The notes under the pieces were generated by a model. That model worked only from the letters and a program-made list of their open reading frames with translations, searched no databases and was not told where the DNA came from. DNA of 42,762 nucleotides from Chitinophaga pinensis (GTDB lineage: Bacteria; Bacteroidota; Bacteroidia; Flavobacteriales_D; Crocinitomicaceae), in the NCBI GenBank assembly GCA_945883825.1, contig CAMCYF010000020.1, forward strand, positions 1-42,762, given 5' to 3'. The position numbers were made by a program, and so were the translations under genes. Below are positions 26,136 through 33,495 of the stretch, piece after piece. Positions within the stretch are counted from its first letter, which is position 1, and each line of letters opens with the position of its first letter.

Positions 26136-27485
26136 TTAATAGTGACATTTTGCACATTCCCAACCTCCCAATTCACTCACAGAAACTTTACCATCTTTCA
26201 GGTATTTTCTATACAGTGTTTTGTCGTTGTCTTTTAATCTTCTGTGAATTTCATCGTAATATGCATTCTTGCCATTACCAAGAGGAACATCTTTTGCTCC
26301 GTGACATTCAATGCACCAGCCCATTGTTAAAGTAGGCTTTGATAATTTAATATTTCCTTCAATTTTATTTAATTCAGATACAGGTTGCACTTTTACTGCT
26401 TCTTGCATTTGAGTCATATCTCCATGGCATTGCTTGCAATCAACTCCACCCACCACAACATGCTGAGAGTGATTAAAATAAACGTGATCAGGGAGGACAT
26501 GTACTTTATTCCATACAATTGGTTTAGTATTATTATTGTACGCTCCAGTTGGGCCATTTTTAGGATCCCATCCAGCTGCTGCATAAATTTTTTGAACTTC
26601 AGAAGCATACGGTTTTCCTTCACCTGAAATTTGTTTGTGACAGTTCATACAAACATTTACCGTTGGAATACCAGCAGACTTAGATTTAGTAACTGAGTTG
26701 TGGCAATACTTACAATCTATTCCATTTAATCCAGCATGTACACTATGGGGGAATGCAATTGGTTGCGAAGGTTGATAATTCTCCACAACATTTATCCTTG
26801 ATAAACCTTGTAAAACTCCTACAACTAAAGAAATAACAATTACGAGTGTTGAAATTCCTACATACAATCTATTTTTCCATGCCCAAGCCCTAAATTCTTC
26901 TCCGTAAGTTAATTTTTCTTGAACATCTAATTGATCTGAAGTTGCAATGTTTAATTGACGGCGAACACCACCAACTGCCATAATGATTACAACAAACATT
27001 ACTCCTAAGATTATCCATATCCAAGATAGTGCGCTTTCTTCTTCCGGATCCATTCCTGGTGTAACTGCCCCTCCAGTTGTTGGTGGTGCTGCTGTTGCAG
27101 GATCTGGTTGCGCATCTACCCAATCAAGAATCGAAATGACTTCTTCGTCCTTTAAATCCGTAAAGGCAGTCATTACCGAACCTTTGTATTCATTAAAAAT
27201 TTCATTTGCACGAGCAGACTTACCGCTTGCGCGCAATTTCGCATTATTTTTTACCCATTCAATTATTAAAGCTCCTTCGCCAGCTGCCTCCCAACGTTTT
27301 CTGGCCTCAAATAATTTTGGGCCCGTACCATTCTTATGCGGTTGGTGGCAAACTGCACATTTTGCCTTAAATAAGCCTTCTCCCTGAGCAAAAAACTCAT
27401 TACTAAAAGTGGAAATAGCAACCGTTAAAACTAAAAATATTAGTTGTTTAAAACGATTAAGCTGTTGAATATTAGATATTTTCAT
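26136..27485 (-). CDS. actA: Alternative complex III multihaem cytochrome c ActA
   Basis: 449 residues from ATG 27485 (one codon inside a TTG-started frame). N-terminal signal peptide ending FSNEFFAQG, then six CxxCH haem sites: CAVCH (about 43), CKYCH (259), CMNCH (280), CKQCH (351), CIECH (391) and CAKCH (447). The first sits in a separate cytochrome c domain joined to the pentahaem part by two membrane helices (about 155-178 and 210-230: SWIWIILGVMFVVIIMAVGG and YVGISTLVIVISLVVGVLQG). The last haem site ends one residue before the stop. It carries electrons towards ActE. First gene of the operon. Confidence 0.95.
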   Translation of the reverse strand: MKISNIQQLNRFKQLIFLVLTVAISTFSNEFFAQGEGLFKAKCAVCHQPHKNGTGPKLFEARKRWEAAGEGALIIEWVKNNAKLRASGKSARANEIFNEYKGSVMTAFTDLKDEEVISILDWVDAQPDPATAAPPTTGGAVTPGMDPEEESALSWIWIILGVMFVVIIMAVGGVRRQLNIATSDQLDVQEKLTYGEEFRAWAWKNRLYVGISTLVIVISLVVGVLQGLSRINVVENYQPSQPIAFPHSVHAGLNGIDCKYCHNSVTKSKSAGIPTVNVCMNCHKQISGEGKPYASEVQKIYAAAGWDPKNGPTGAYNNNTKPIVWNKVHVLPDHVYFNHSQHVVVGGVDCKQCHGDMTQMQEAVKVQPVSELNKIEGNIKLSKPTLTMGWCIECHGAKDVPLGNGKNAYYDEIHRRLKDNDKTLYRKYLKDGKVSVSELGGWECAKCHY

Positions 27486-27541
27486 CAAAATAATTACTAA
27501 ATTCTTTTATTTAATACGAATTCAAAGCGTTTTTACGACTG

Positions 27542-27568
27542 CAAAATTAGAAGATTAAGACTATTCAA
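27542..27568 (-). promoter_or_regulatory. Candidate promoter of the actABCDEF-ctaCD operon
   Basis: The minus strand has a TTG (27568-27566) and, 16 bases on, TAATTTTG (27549-27542), a TAnnTTTG match. Spacing is at the short end of what is known. The start would lie about 50 bases above the actA ATG. No other match was seen between actA and the divergent gene. Confidence 0.5.
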
Positions 27569-27675
27569 TGACACTATTGTGACAAAAAAAATAGAGAAAT
27601 AGCTAATTTAAAATGATTCTAAATAATATGTTGCGTTTAGCTTTTCATTTCAAAAAATTGATTAATTTTGAGTGA

Positions 27676-28059
27676 ATGATTTTGAAGTTAAAGAATTTAC
27701 TCGTTTTACTGATTTTTTTTATCGTTGGCAAGACCACTTTAAATGCCCAAGCAATTATTATCAAGGATGATCGGATCGATTCTTTAATTGAAGATAAAGT
27801 AAAAACTAAGCTTGTAGGTTTCCGAATACAAATCTGTTTTGATTCAGACAAAAACATAGTAAATGCTGCGCGCACAAAGTTCTCAAATCTTTACCCAAAA
27901 ATTGATACTTACATGAATTTTGAAGCCCCCAACTTTAACTTATTAGTTGGGGATTTCCGAACCCGTATTGAAGCAGAAAAATTACTTGAAAAAATTCTTG
28001 GTGAATTTACAATTACAATTATTCGAAAAGAATATATTCATCTTCCAAGAGTGGACTAA
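27676..28059 (+). CDS. Secreted SPOR-domain protein
   Basis: 127 residues. Signal peptide MILKLKNLLVLLIFFIVG..LNAQ (residues 1-25) followed by a short linker and a SPOR-type fold: GFRIQICFDSDKNIVNAAR, then NFNLLVGDFRTRIEAEKLLE and the terminal KEYIHLPRVD. SPOR domains bind denuded peptidoglycan glycans, often at division sites; here the protein would be periplasmic. Its stop overlaps the convergent thiL stop by four bases (28056-28059). A TAATTTTG box at 27663-27670 lies so close to the ATG that it would give a leaderless message. Function beyond peptidoglycan binding is unknown. Confidence 0.8.
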   Translation: MILKLKNLLVLLIFFIVGKTTLNAQAIIIKDDRIDSLIEDKVKTKLVGFRIQICFDSDKNIVNAARTKFSNLYPKIDTYMNFEAPNFNLLVGDFRTRIEAEKLLEKILGEFTITIIRKEYIHLPRVD

Positions 28060-29093
28060 AAATGCTTCCAGCCTTGAGCTTTTAAAGTTAAAGCAGATCC
28101 GTTTTTGTCTACTAAATAAATCCCTTCCTTTTCATCCGTGATATGCCCAATCACTGTCATGTGTGGATTTCCCTTTATCTTTTCGAAATCTTCCTGCTTA
28201 ATCGTAAAAAGTAATTCGTAGTCTTCACCACCATTTAGAGCGCAGGTAGTGGGATCCATATTAAATTCTATCGCGGTCATAGAAGTTTTAGTATCAATTG
28301 GAATTTTCTCATCGTATAAATGACATCCAACTTTACTAGCTTTGCAAATATGCAAAATCTCTGAAGCCAAACCATCCGAAACATCAATCATAGCGGTAGG
28401 TTGAACACCTAGTTCTTTTAAAAAACCAATAACATCTATGCGCGCTTCTGGTTTTAATTGGCGCTCAATAATATAATCGTGACCATCTAAATCAGGTTGA
28501 ATTTGTGCATTGGCTTTGAAAACATCTTTTTCTCTTTCCAATAATTGTAAACCCAAGTATGCGGCACCTAAATCACCAGTTACAACTAATAAATCAAATT
28601 CTTTAGCACCACTTCGATAAACAACATTTTCTTTTTGGGCTCGGCCTAAAACAGAAATACTAATTGTGAGACCTGAAATAGAAGTAGTTGTATCTCCTCC
28701 AACTAAATCCACCTTAAAATTTTCGCAAGCCAAATGAATTCCAGAGTATAATTCTTCAAGAGCTTCAGTAGAAAACCTACTTGAGACTGCGATTGAAACA
28801 GTTATTTGTTCTGCAATTCCATTCATTGCACAAATATCAGAAACATTAACAGAGACTGATTTATAGCCCAAATGTTTCATCGGAGTATACATCAAATCAA
28901 AATGAACACCTTCAACAAGCATATCAGTAGAAAGAAGACAAACTTCAGTTTCAGAAATCGAAATTACAGCCGCATCATCGCCAACACCAAAAGAACTTGA
29001 TGCATTTTTTAATGAAAAATTTTTCGTTAAATGATCAATAAGGGCAAATTCCCCAAAATCTTTTATATCGCTTAGTTTCTTAGACTCCTCCAT
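28056..29093 (-). CDS. thiL: Thiamine-monophosphate kinase
   Basis: 345 residues from ATG 29093 (MEESKKLSDIKDFGEFALID); the frame is open for 18 more codons to a TTG at 29147, but the family starts near here. Motifs: GVGDDAAVI near the start (Mg/ATP binding), LLSTDMLVEGVHFD, ISVNVSDICAMNGIAEQITV, DLVGGDTTTS, DVSDGLASEILHI and NGGEDYELLFTI, all of the PurM-like ThiL family. It phosphorylates thiamine monophosphate to the cofactor thiamine diphosphate. No other thiamine gene is nearby, so it is an isolated gene with its own promoter. Confidence 0.95.
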   Translation of the reverse strand: MEESKKLSDIKDFGEFALIDHLTKNFSLKNASSSFGVGDDAAVISISETEVCLLSTDMLVEGVHFDLMYTPMKHLGYKSVSVNVSDICAMNGIAEQITVSIAVSSRFSTEALEELYSGIHLACENFKVDLVGGDTTTSISGLTISISVLGRAQKENVVYRSGAKEFDLLVVTGDLGAAYLGLQLLEREKDVFKANAQIQPDLDGHDYIIERQLKPEARIDVIGFLKELGVQPTAMIDVSDGLASEILHICKASKVGCHLYDEKIPIDTKTSMTAIEFNMDPTTCALNGGEDYELLFTIKQEDFEKIKGNPHMTVIGHITDEKEGIYLVDKNGSALTLKAQGWKHF

Positions 29094-29160
29094 AATAGTT
29101 TTATTAAAAATCTGTTTTGCTAATATATAGCCATAGAATTTCATCAAAAAAAGATGCTTG

Positions 29161-29168
29161 CAAAGATA
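29161..29168 (-). promoter_or_regulatory. Candidate -7 box of thiL
   Basis: The minus strand reads TATCTTTG, a perfect TAnnTTTG match, about 68 bases above the chosen thiL ATG. A -33 TTTG is not clear. Together with the plus-strand box at 29238 it forms a divergent promoter region. Confidence 0.5.
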
Positions 29169-29237
29169 ATTAAAGTTTCAGGACATTTCTTATTGAATAA
29201 CTTTTACTTCTTGGTGGTCTATTTATATTGAATAAAT

Positions 29238-29245
29238 TACCTTTG
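29238..29245 (+). promoter_or_regulatory. Candidate -7 box of the MBL/rhodanese gene
   Basis: TACCTTTG matches TAnnTTTG; the ATG of the metallo-beta-lactamase/rhodanese gene is 25 bases on. A TTG 24 bases upstream is at the outer limit of normal spacing. Confidence 0.5.
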
Positions 29246-29269
29246 TAACTAGAATTAAGCCGTATTACC

Positions 29270-30676
29270 ATGAAAATAGAACAAATTTATACACGATGCT
29301 TGGCTCAGGGAGCTTATTATGTAAGCAGTGATGGCGAAGCTTTTATTATTGACCCCTTAAGAGAAACCGATCCTTATATTGAGCGATTGGAAAAAGATAA
29401 GGTAAAACTAAAATATATTTTTGAAACACATTTTCATGCAGATTTTGTTTCAGGACATTTGGATTTGAGCCGAAAAACAAATGCTCCCATAATTTTTGGT
29501 CCGAATGCTGCGCCCGAATTTGAATGCATAATTGCCGAAGATGAGCAGATTTTTGAAATTGGAAAAATAAAGTTAAAGGTGCTTCATACTCCAGGACATA
29601 CGATGGAAAGTACTTGTTATTTACTTATCGATGAAAATGGAAAAAATACAGCGCTTTTTTCTGGCGACACCTTGTTTTTGGGAGATGTTGGTCGACCAGA
29701 TTTAGCTCAAAAAGCAGCAGATATTACGCAAGATCAATTAGCGGGCATTCTCTATGATAGTTTAATGGAGAAAATAATGCCTCTTGAGGATGATATTATT
29801 GTTTATCCTGCTCATGGTGCGGGATCTGCATGCGGAAAAAATATGATGAAGGAAACGCTTGATACCTTAGGCAATCAAAAGAAGATGAATTATGCCCTAA
29901 ATCAAGTTAATAAAGCATCCTTTGTAGCAGCTGTAACGGATGGTTTACTTCCTCCTCCTGCTTATTTTGGCGCTAATATAGCGATGAATAAAAAGGGCTA
30001 CGAAAGTTTTGAAGTGGTAAAAGAAAAAGGGTTGAAGACCTTTTCTTGCGTTGATTTTCAAGCATTAGCAGAAATTAGCAGCGCACTTATTCTTGATACG
30101 AGAGATAGCAGTGTTTTTTATCAAGGTTTTATTCCTCAATCGATTAACATTGGCCTAAATGGTGAATTTGCACCTTGGGTTGGCGCAATGATTGGAGATG
30201 TAAAACAAGCTATTTTGGTGGTGGCAAAGCCTGGCACAGAAGAAGAAGTTATTACTCGCTTAAGTAGAGTTGGTTTTGATACTATTCTTGGTTTTCTTGA
30301 TGGAGGATTTGAAACATGGAAAAATTCAGGGAAAGAAATTGATCAAATTCATAGAATTAATAGCAGCGAATTTTCTGAAAAATTTATCCCTGAGAAATCT
30401 GTAGTAATTGATGTAAGAAAAGACACTGAATATGCCGCTAACCACGTTGCTGAAGCTTATAGCAAACCACTTACTTCTATCAATAATTGGATTAACCACC
30501 TAAATAAAGAAGAGCATTTCTTTCTCCATTGTGCCGGTGGTTACCGAAGTATGATTGCTGCTAGTATTCTTCAAAGTAGAGGCTACAGAAATTTTAGTGA
30601 AATAGATGGTGGTTTCACAGCAATTGCTAAAACAAGTGTGCCAACAACTAATTATATCTGCCAAAGTAAAGTTTAG
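29270..30676 (+). CDS. MBL-fold hydrolase with two rhodanese domains (persulfide-dioxygenase-like)
   Basis: 468 residues. The N-terminal metallo-beta-lactamase domain has the ETHE1/persulfide-dioxygenase type metal motif: H54-F-H56-A-D58 in FETHFHADFVSGHLDLS, H110 in LHTPGHTMES, D133 in FSGDTLFLGDVGRPDLA and a further H in VYPAHGAGSACG. Two rhodanese folds follow. The first (about 255-345) lacks the active Cys: the loop position reads VVAKPGTEEE. The second (about 365-460) keeps it in FFLHCAGGYRSM, near residue 421. The protein probably acts on glutathione persulfide or a related sulfane sulfur and oxidises or transfers it. Stands alone, with promoter upstream. Activity is inferred from family. 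Confidence 0.88.
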   Translation: MKIEQIYTRCLAQGAYYVSSDGEAFIIDPLRETDPYIERLEKDKVKLKYIFETHFHADFVSGHLDLSRKTNAPIIFGPNAAPEFECIIAEDEQIFEIGKIKLKVLHTPGHTMESTCYLLIDENGKNTALFSGDTLFLGDVGRPDLAQKAADITQDQLAGILYDSLMEKIMPLEDDIIVYPAHGAGSACGKNMMKETLDTLGNQKKMNYALNQVNKASFVAAVTDGLLPPPAYFGANIAMNKKGYESFEVVKEKGLKTFSCVDFQALAEISSALILDTRDSSVFYQGFIPQSINIGLNGEFAPWVGAMIGDVKQAILVVAKPGTEEEVITRLSRVGFDTILGFLDGGFETWKNSGKEIDQIHRINSSEFSEKFIPEKSVVIDVRKDTEYAANHVAEAYSKPLTSINNWINHLNKEEHFFLHCAGGYRSMIAASILQSRGYRNFSEIDGGFTAIAKTSVPTTNYICQSKV

Positions 30677-30831
30677 AATTAAAATTTTAAAATTGCATGA
30701 AAGCTTCGAGATAGAATAGTACTTGCAAAGAATAACCAACTTGCAGAAAGACGCCATGAGCAATTAACTTAAAGTTTAATATTTAATTGAAATTACTCAA
30801 CCCATATATACAGGTTTCTCACTTCCACCTC

Positions 30832-30852
30832 AAAAGGTAATTACACCTTTTT
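30832..30852 (+). terminator. Weak candidate terminator after the MBL/rhodanese gene
   Basis: AAAAGGT (30832-30838), a six-base loop, then ACCTTTT (30845-30851) make a 7-bp stem running into T. It lies about 155 bases after the stop codon and may instead belong to the leader of the next operon. Confidence 0.3.
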
Positions 30853-30911
30853 ATCCAAGGAATATTACCCTAACCATACATTGATGTACCCTTAATTATT
30901 CTTCAAAAACA

Positions 30912-30919
30912 TATTTTTG
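30912..30919 (+). promoter_or_regulatory. Candidate -7 box of the four-gene signalling cassette
   Basis: TATTTTTG matches TAnnTTTG and is 40 bases above the ATG at 30959. No -33 TTTG is at the right distance (a TTG lies 28 bases upstream). The 282 bases between the two genes hold no open frame worth reporting. Confidence 0.4.
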
Positions 30920-30958
30920 GGAAAGAAATAATCTAATAACTAACTTTAAAATAAAATT

Positions 30959-31273
30959 ATGTCTACAACTGATCAAATGGGTGAATTTATTTCTTTACAA
31001 GAAGCTTCTGAAATGACAGCTCGTTACAGGGCAACCATTCAACCGGGTGAAACAATTGCTGTTGCTGGTTCTAGAGAAATTTTTGACCAAATTTTAGCTC
31101 AATCTGGTTGCGAAGGGCTAAGAATGTATTTTGCTATTGAGCCTGACGGCACAAAAACATTGGTTGTAGTAGGTATTGATTCAGCAGAAAACGATATGAC
31201 CAAAGGTTTAATCGCTGAAAACTTTGGCCCTTGTCCTAAACGTTGTCCTCAACCTAACGCATTAAATTCTTAA
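30959..31273 (+). CDS. Small conserved protein with Cys-rich tail, function unknown
   Basis: 104 residues, no signal peptide or membrane helix. The body reads SLQEASEMTARYRATIQPGE near the N-terminus, then GSREIFDQILAQSGCEGLRM, YFAIEPDGTKTLVVVGIDS and ends with GPCPKRCPQPNALNS, so three cysteines: one mid-protein and a C-P-x-x-C-P pair at the end. I recognise this layout from many unnamed Bacteroidota proteins (EAxxMTxxY start, GxRxY/FxxxxDG middle, C-terminal Cys pair then NxLN), but know of no function. The paired Cys could bind a metal or be redox active. Its stop overlaps the ATG of the membrane protein gene (TAATG), so it is translationally coupled to it. Confidence 0.75.
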   Translation: MSTTDQMGEFISLQEASEMTARYRATIQPGETIAVAGSREIFDQILAQSGCEGLRMYFAIEPDGTKTLVVVGIDSAENDMTKGLIAENFGPCPKRCPQPNALNS

Positions 31274-31881
31274 TGTTATTTTATTTTGTTTTCTACACGG
31301 TTCTATTTTCAAGTAGTTTTCCATTAATTTCTATTTATCAAAAGACAACTAACAAAGCTTTTCATTCCTATGAAAATAAAGCATTTGTTTACTTTCTACT
31401 AGCACGAGTACTAACAGATTTATCTGTTTTTATTTTTGGGAGGTATTTCGGCAATTCAATGCCTGTTTTTCACTTTTCCGTGCTAATCGAATTCATTCTG
31501 CTGATTATTATATTAAACAGTATCCATACCATCAATCCCAAACAGTTAATCATACTTTTTGGGGGTGTTTCTTTTGTAGCTGATTTAACCTTGACTTCAG
31601 ATCTTTTCTCTAATAATCTGTTCAGTTCTATTGTTACTTTCGGTTTAGTAATTGGAATTACGGGAAAAATGATAATTTCAAACAATACAACTCCCAAAAA
31701 TGAGTTGTTAATCTATTCATTATTCTTGTACTATATTTTAGCATTGTCTTATACCTTCTTTCAAAAATTCAATTTTCAAACAGAGTTATTAAATGATATT
31801 GCTTTTTATATTTTTGCATTGGCTACATTTGTTTTTAATATTTCATTATCCTTTGTCGTATGTACAGTGAAGTCGAAATAA
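31273..31881 (+). CDS. Six-helix membrane protein, possible sensor partner
   Basis: 202 residues, mostly hydrophobic, with about six membrane helices (residues about 3-22, 37-52, 60-82, 90-130 as two, 148-165, 175-196). No enzyme motif. FGNSMPVFHFSVLIEFILL resembles the N-x-x-x-x-H-x-x-x-x-E block of an unnamed Bacteroidota membrane family that often sits beside LuxR-type two-component genes. It starts within the stop of the small Cys-tailed gene and overlaps the histidine kinase gene by 22 bases. Because the kinase itself has only one helix and no input domain, this protein is a candidate for signal input. That is inference from gene order only. Confidence 0.65.
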   Translation: MLFYFVFYTVLFSSSFPLISIYQKTTNKAFHSYENKAFVYFLLARVLTDLSVFIFGRYFGNSMPVFHFSVLIEFILLIIILNSIHTINPKQLIILFGGVSFVADLTLTSDLFSNNLFSSIVTFGLVIGITGKMIISNNTTPKNELLIYSLFLYYILALSYTFFQKFNFQTELLNDIAFYIFALATFVFNISLSFVVCTVKSK

Positions 31882-32663
31882 GTATATTGATTTCACTTGT
31901 TATGATCTTTACCCTGAGTTTAGGGGTAAGCATAATAATATTATCTCGGAAAAATAAAAAAATTAGAATTTTAAGTGCAAAATTGCTCAAAGAAGAACTT
32001 GAAAAAAAAGAACTTGAAAAAGTTGGTATAGCAATAACGACGCAGGAAAAAGAAAGAAGTGAAATTGCACGTAAATTACATGATGAGATTGGGGGGATAT
32101 TATCAATGGCGCAACTAAATCTTTCCTTGGCGGCTCAAGTAAAAAACAACGAGGATGATCAAAATTATGTGCTAAAAGCAGCTAATCTTCTCGATATTGG
32201 CAATGAACAACTGCGTACAATAACAAAGGGATTAGTGCCTCATTATTTGGTGAAGTTCGGCTTATCAAAGGCCTTAGAAAAAACCATTTCTCAAAAAATG
32301 GAGCAGCTAACAACCAAGTACACCTTTAAATCAAATCTGACTGAAGATGTTGAAATTGAGGAGAATAAAATGATTCATTTCTTCAACATATCTAATGAAT
32401 TGATCACAAATTTAATGAAGCATAGTAGGCCTGAGAAAGTAGACATTGTGCTGAGTCTTGACGGTAATCAATTACAATTACACATAAAACATAACGGACT
32501 GGCTTTGTCTCAAAATGATTATGAAAAATTCTCCCAGGAATCAGATAGTCTTGGGCTAATGAATATTCGTTATAGACTTCATTTGATAAACGGTCAATTA
32601 CATTTCTCTAGATTGAAATTCGATGGTGAGATTCTTCTAAACACAACACTAACCTTATCTTAA
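31860..32663 (+). CDS. Sensor histidine kinase of the HisKA_3 (NarX/DesK-like) type
   Basis: 267 residues: one N-terminal membrane helix (about 8-29), a coiled-coil linker (about 30-60) and the dimerisation/phosphotransfer helix with the phosphorylated H74 in ERSEIARKLHDEIGGILSMA. The ATPase domain has the N box NELITNLMKHS (179-189) and the G2 box LGLMNIRYRL (231-240). The G1 box, normally D-x-G-x-G, reads HNGLA (211-215), with His for the Asp. This protein has no recognisable sensor domain. It ends 1 base before the response regulator ATG and should phosphorylate it. Family certain; activity needs the G1 caveat. Confidence 0.9.
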   Translation: MYSEVEISILISLVMIFTLSLGVSIIILSRKNKKIRILSAKLLKEELEKKELEKVGIAITTQEKERSEIARKLHDEIGGILSMAQLNLSLAAQVKNNEDDQNYVLKAANLLDIGNEQLRTITKGLVPHYLVKFGLSKALEKTISQKMEQLTTKYTFKSNLTEDVEIEENKMIHFFNISNELITNLMKHSRPEKVDIVLSLDGNQLQLHIKHNGLALSQNDYEKFSQESDSLGLMNIRYRLHLINGQLHFSRLKFDGEILLNTTLTLS

Positions 32664-32664
32664 T

Positions 32665-33384
32665 ATGCCTGGATTTATAAGATTTGCACTAGTTGAAGAT
32701 CAACATATTGTACGAGATGGTCTAGTAAGTATTATCGGCAACATTCCAAATGTTGAATTCGTTTTTAGTGCTGAAAATGGGCAGGTTTTCTTAGATGAAT
32801 TACCTAAACATAAAATCGACATCGTTTTTCTAGATCTTGAAATGCCAGTTCTTGATGGAATTAAAACCTTTCGAAAATTAAAATTATACAACCCAGACAT
32901 TCATGTAATCATGCTCACCACGCACAGCGATCCTGATATTGCAATGGAACTCATTAAAGAAGGTGTGTCTGCGTATCTCTTAAAAACGAGCAAAATCCAA
33001 GAGATCACACTAGCTATCAACCAAGTAATGGAGAAAGGCAGATATGTTTCTGAATTTGCCGAAAAGATCATATTTGAAGAAATGAAGGAGCCAAATAAAA
33101 CCAACCCTCATCAATTCACGGAACGTGATGTGCAAATAATTAGATTCATTTGTGACGGCCTCACAAGCAAAGAGATTGGAGTTCGATTATGTCTGGCAAG
33201 AAAAACAATTGAAAATGACCGATTAAGGATTTTAAGAGCATACGACATAAAATCCTCTAATGAACTCATACGCCTGAGCATACTTGATGGACTCTATAAA
33301 CCAAGAACAAATCAAGAAATCTTGAATGAACTTCAACAAAAAAAAGAAGCCTCACAGTTGCGAAGATTCTCTACATATAAATAG
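32665..33384 (+). CDS. NarL/LuxR-type response regulator
   Basis: 239 residues. Receiver domain with acidic pocket E11/D12, phosphoacceptor D57 in IVFLDLEMPVLDG, T85/T86 in VIMLTTHSD and K107 in AYLLKTSK. A C-terminal LuxR-type helix-turn-helix (about 152-215) contains FTERDVQIIRFICDGLTSKE and the recognition-helix region LARKTIENDRLRIL. A short charged tail ends the protein. It is the cognate regulator of the adjacent kinase (1-base spacing) and should bind DNA when phosphorylated. A terminator follows, so the secreted-protein genes downstream are separate units but may be its targets. Confidence 0.95.
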   Translation: MPGFIRFALVEDQHIVRDGLVSIIGNIPNVEFVFSAENGQVFLDELPKHKIDIVFLDLEMPVLDGIKTFRKLKLYNPDIHVIMLTTHSDPDIAMELIKEGVSAYLLKTSKIQEITLAINQVMEKGRYVSEFAEKIIFEEMKEPNKTNPHQFTERDVQIIRFICDGLTSKEIGVRLCLARKTIENDRLRILRAYDIKSSNELIRLSILDGLYKPRTNQEILNELQQKKEASQLRRFSTYK

Positions 33385-33410
33385 AATATATTTGATTTTT
33401 TTAGGTAATA

Positions 33411-33442
33411 ACACCTTGTCAAAAAAGGTGTCGTATTTTTTT
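33411..33442 (+). terminator. Intrinsic terminator after the response regulator gene
   Basis: ACACCTT (33411-33417), loop of seven, AAGGTGT (33425-33431), then CGTA and a run of seven T. A 7-bp stem and T-tract 27 bases after the stop codon. Confidence 0.7.
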
Positions 33443-33461
33443 CTCTGACAGAAAACTCAAA

Positions 33462-33469
33462 TAGATTTG
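33462..33469 (+). promoter_or_regulatory. Candidate -7 box for the 1335-residue secreted protein
   Basis: TAGATTTG matches TAnnTTTG, 26 bases above the ATG. The -33 position is occupied by the T-tract of the preceding terminator, with no TTTG, which would fit an activator-dependent promoter (inference). Confidence 0.4.
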
Positions 33470-33495
33470 GCAAATTAATAACTAAATCTATCTCT

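Noticed and set aside
27663-27670. TAATTTTG box as promoter of the SPOR gene
   Set aside because: Transcription would start at the ATG itself with no leader, and there is no -33 element; kept only as a remark.
29094-29147. Longer thiL frame from TTG at 29147
   Set aside because: The 18 extra residues do not match the ThiL N-terminus and the start would be non-ATG; ATG 29093 fits better.
30500-30763. Minus-strand frame of 87 codons at the end of the MBL/rhodanese gene
   Set aside because: Mostly antisense to the second rhodanese domain, no family, no promoter box of the usual form.
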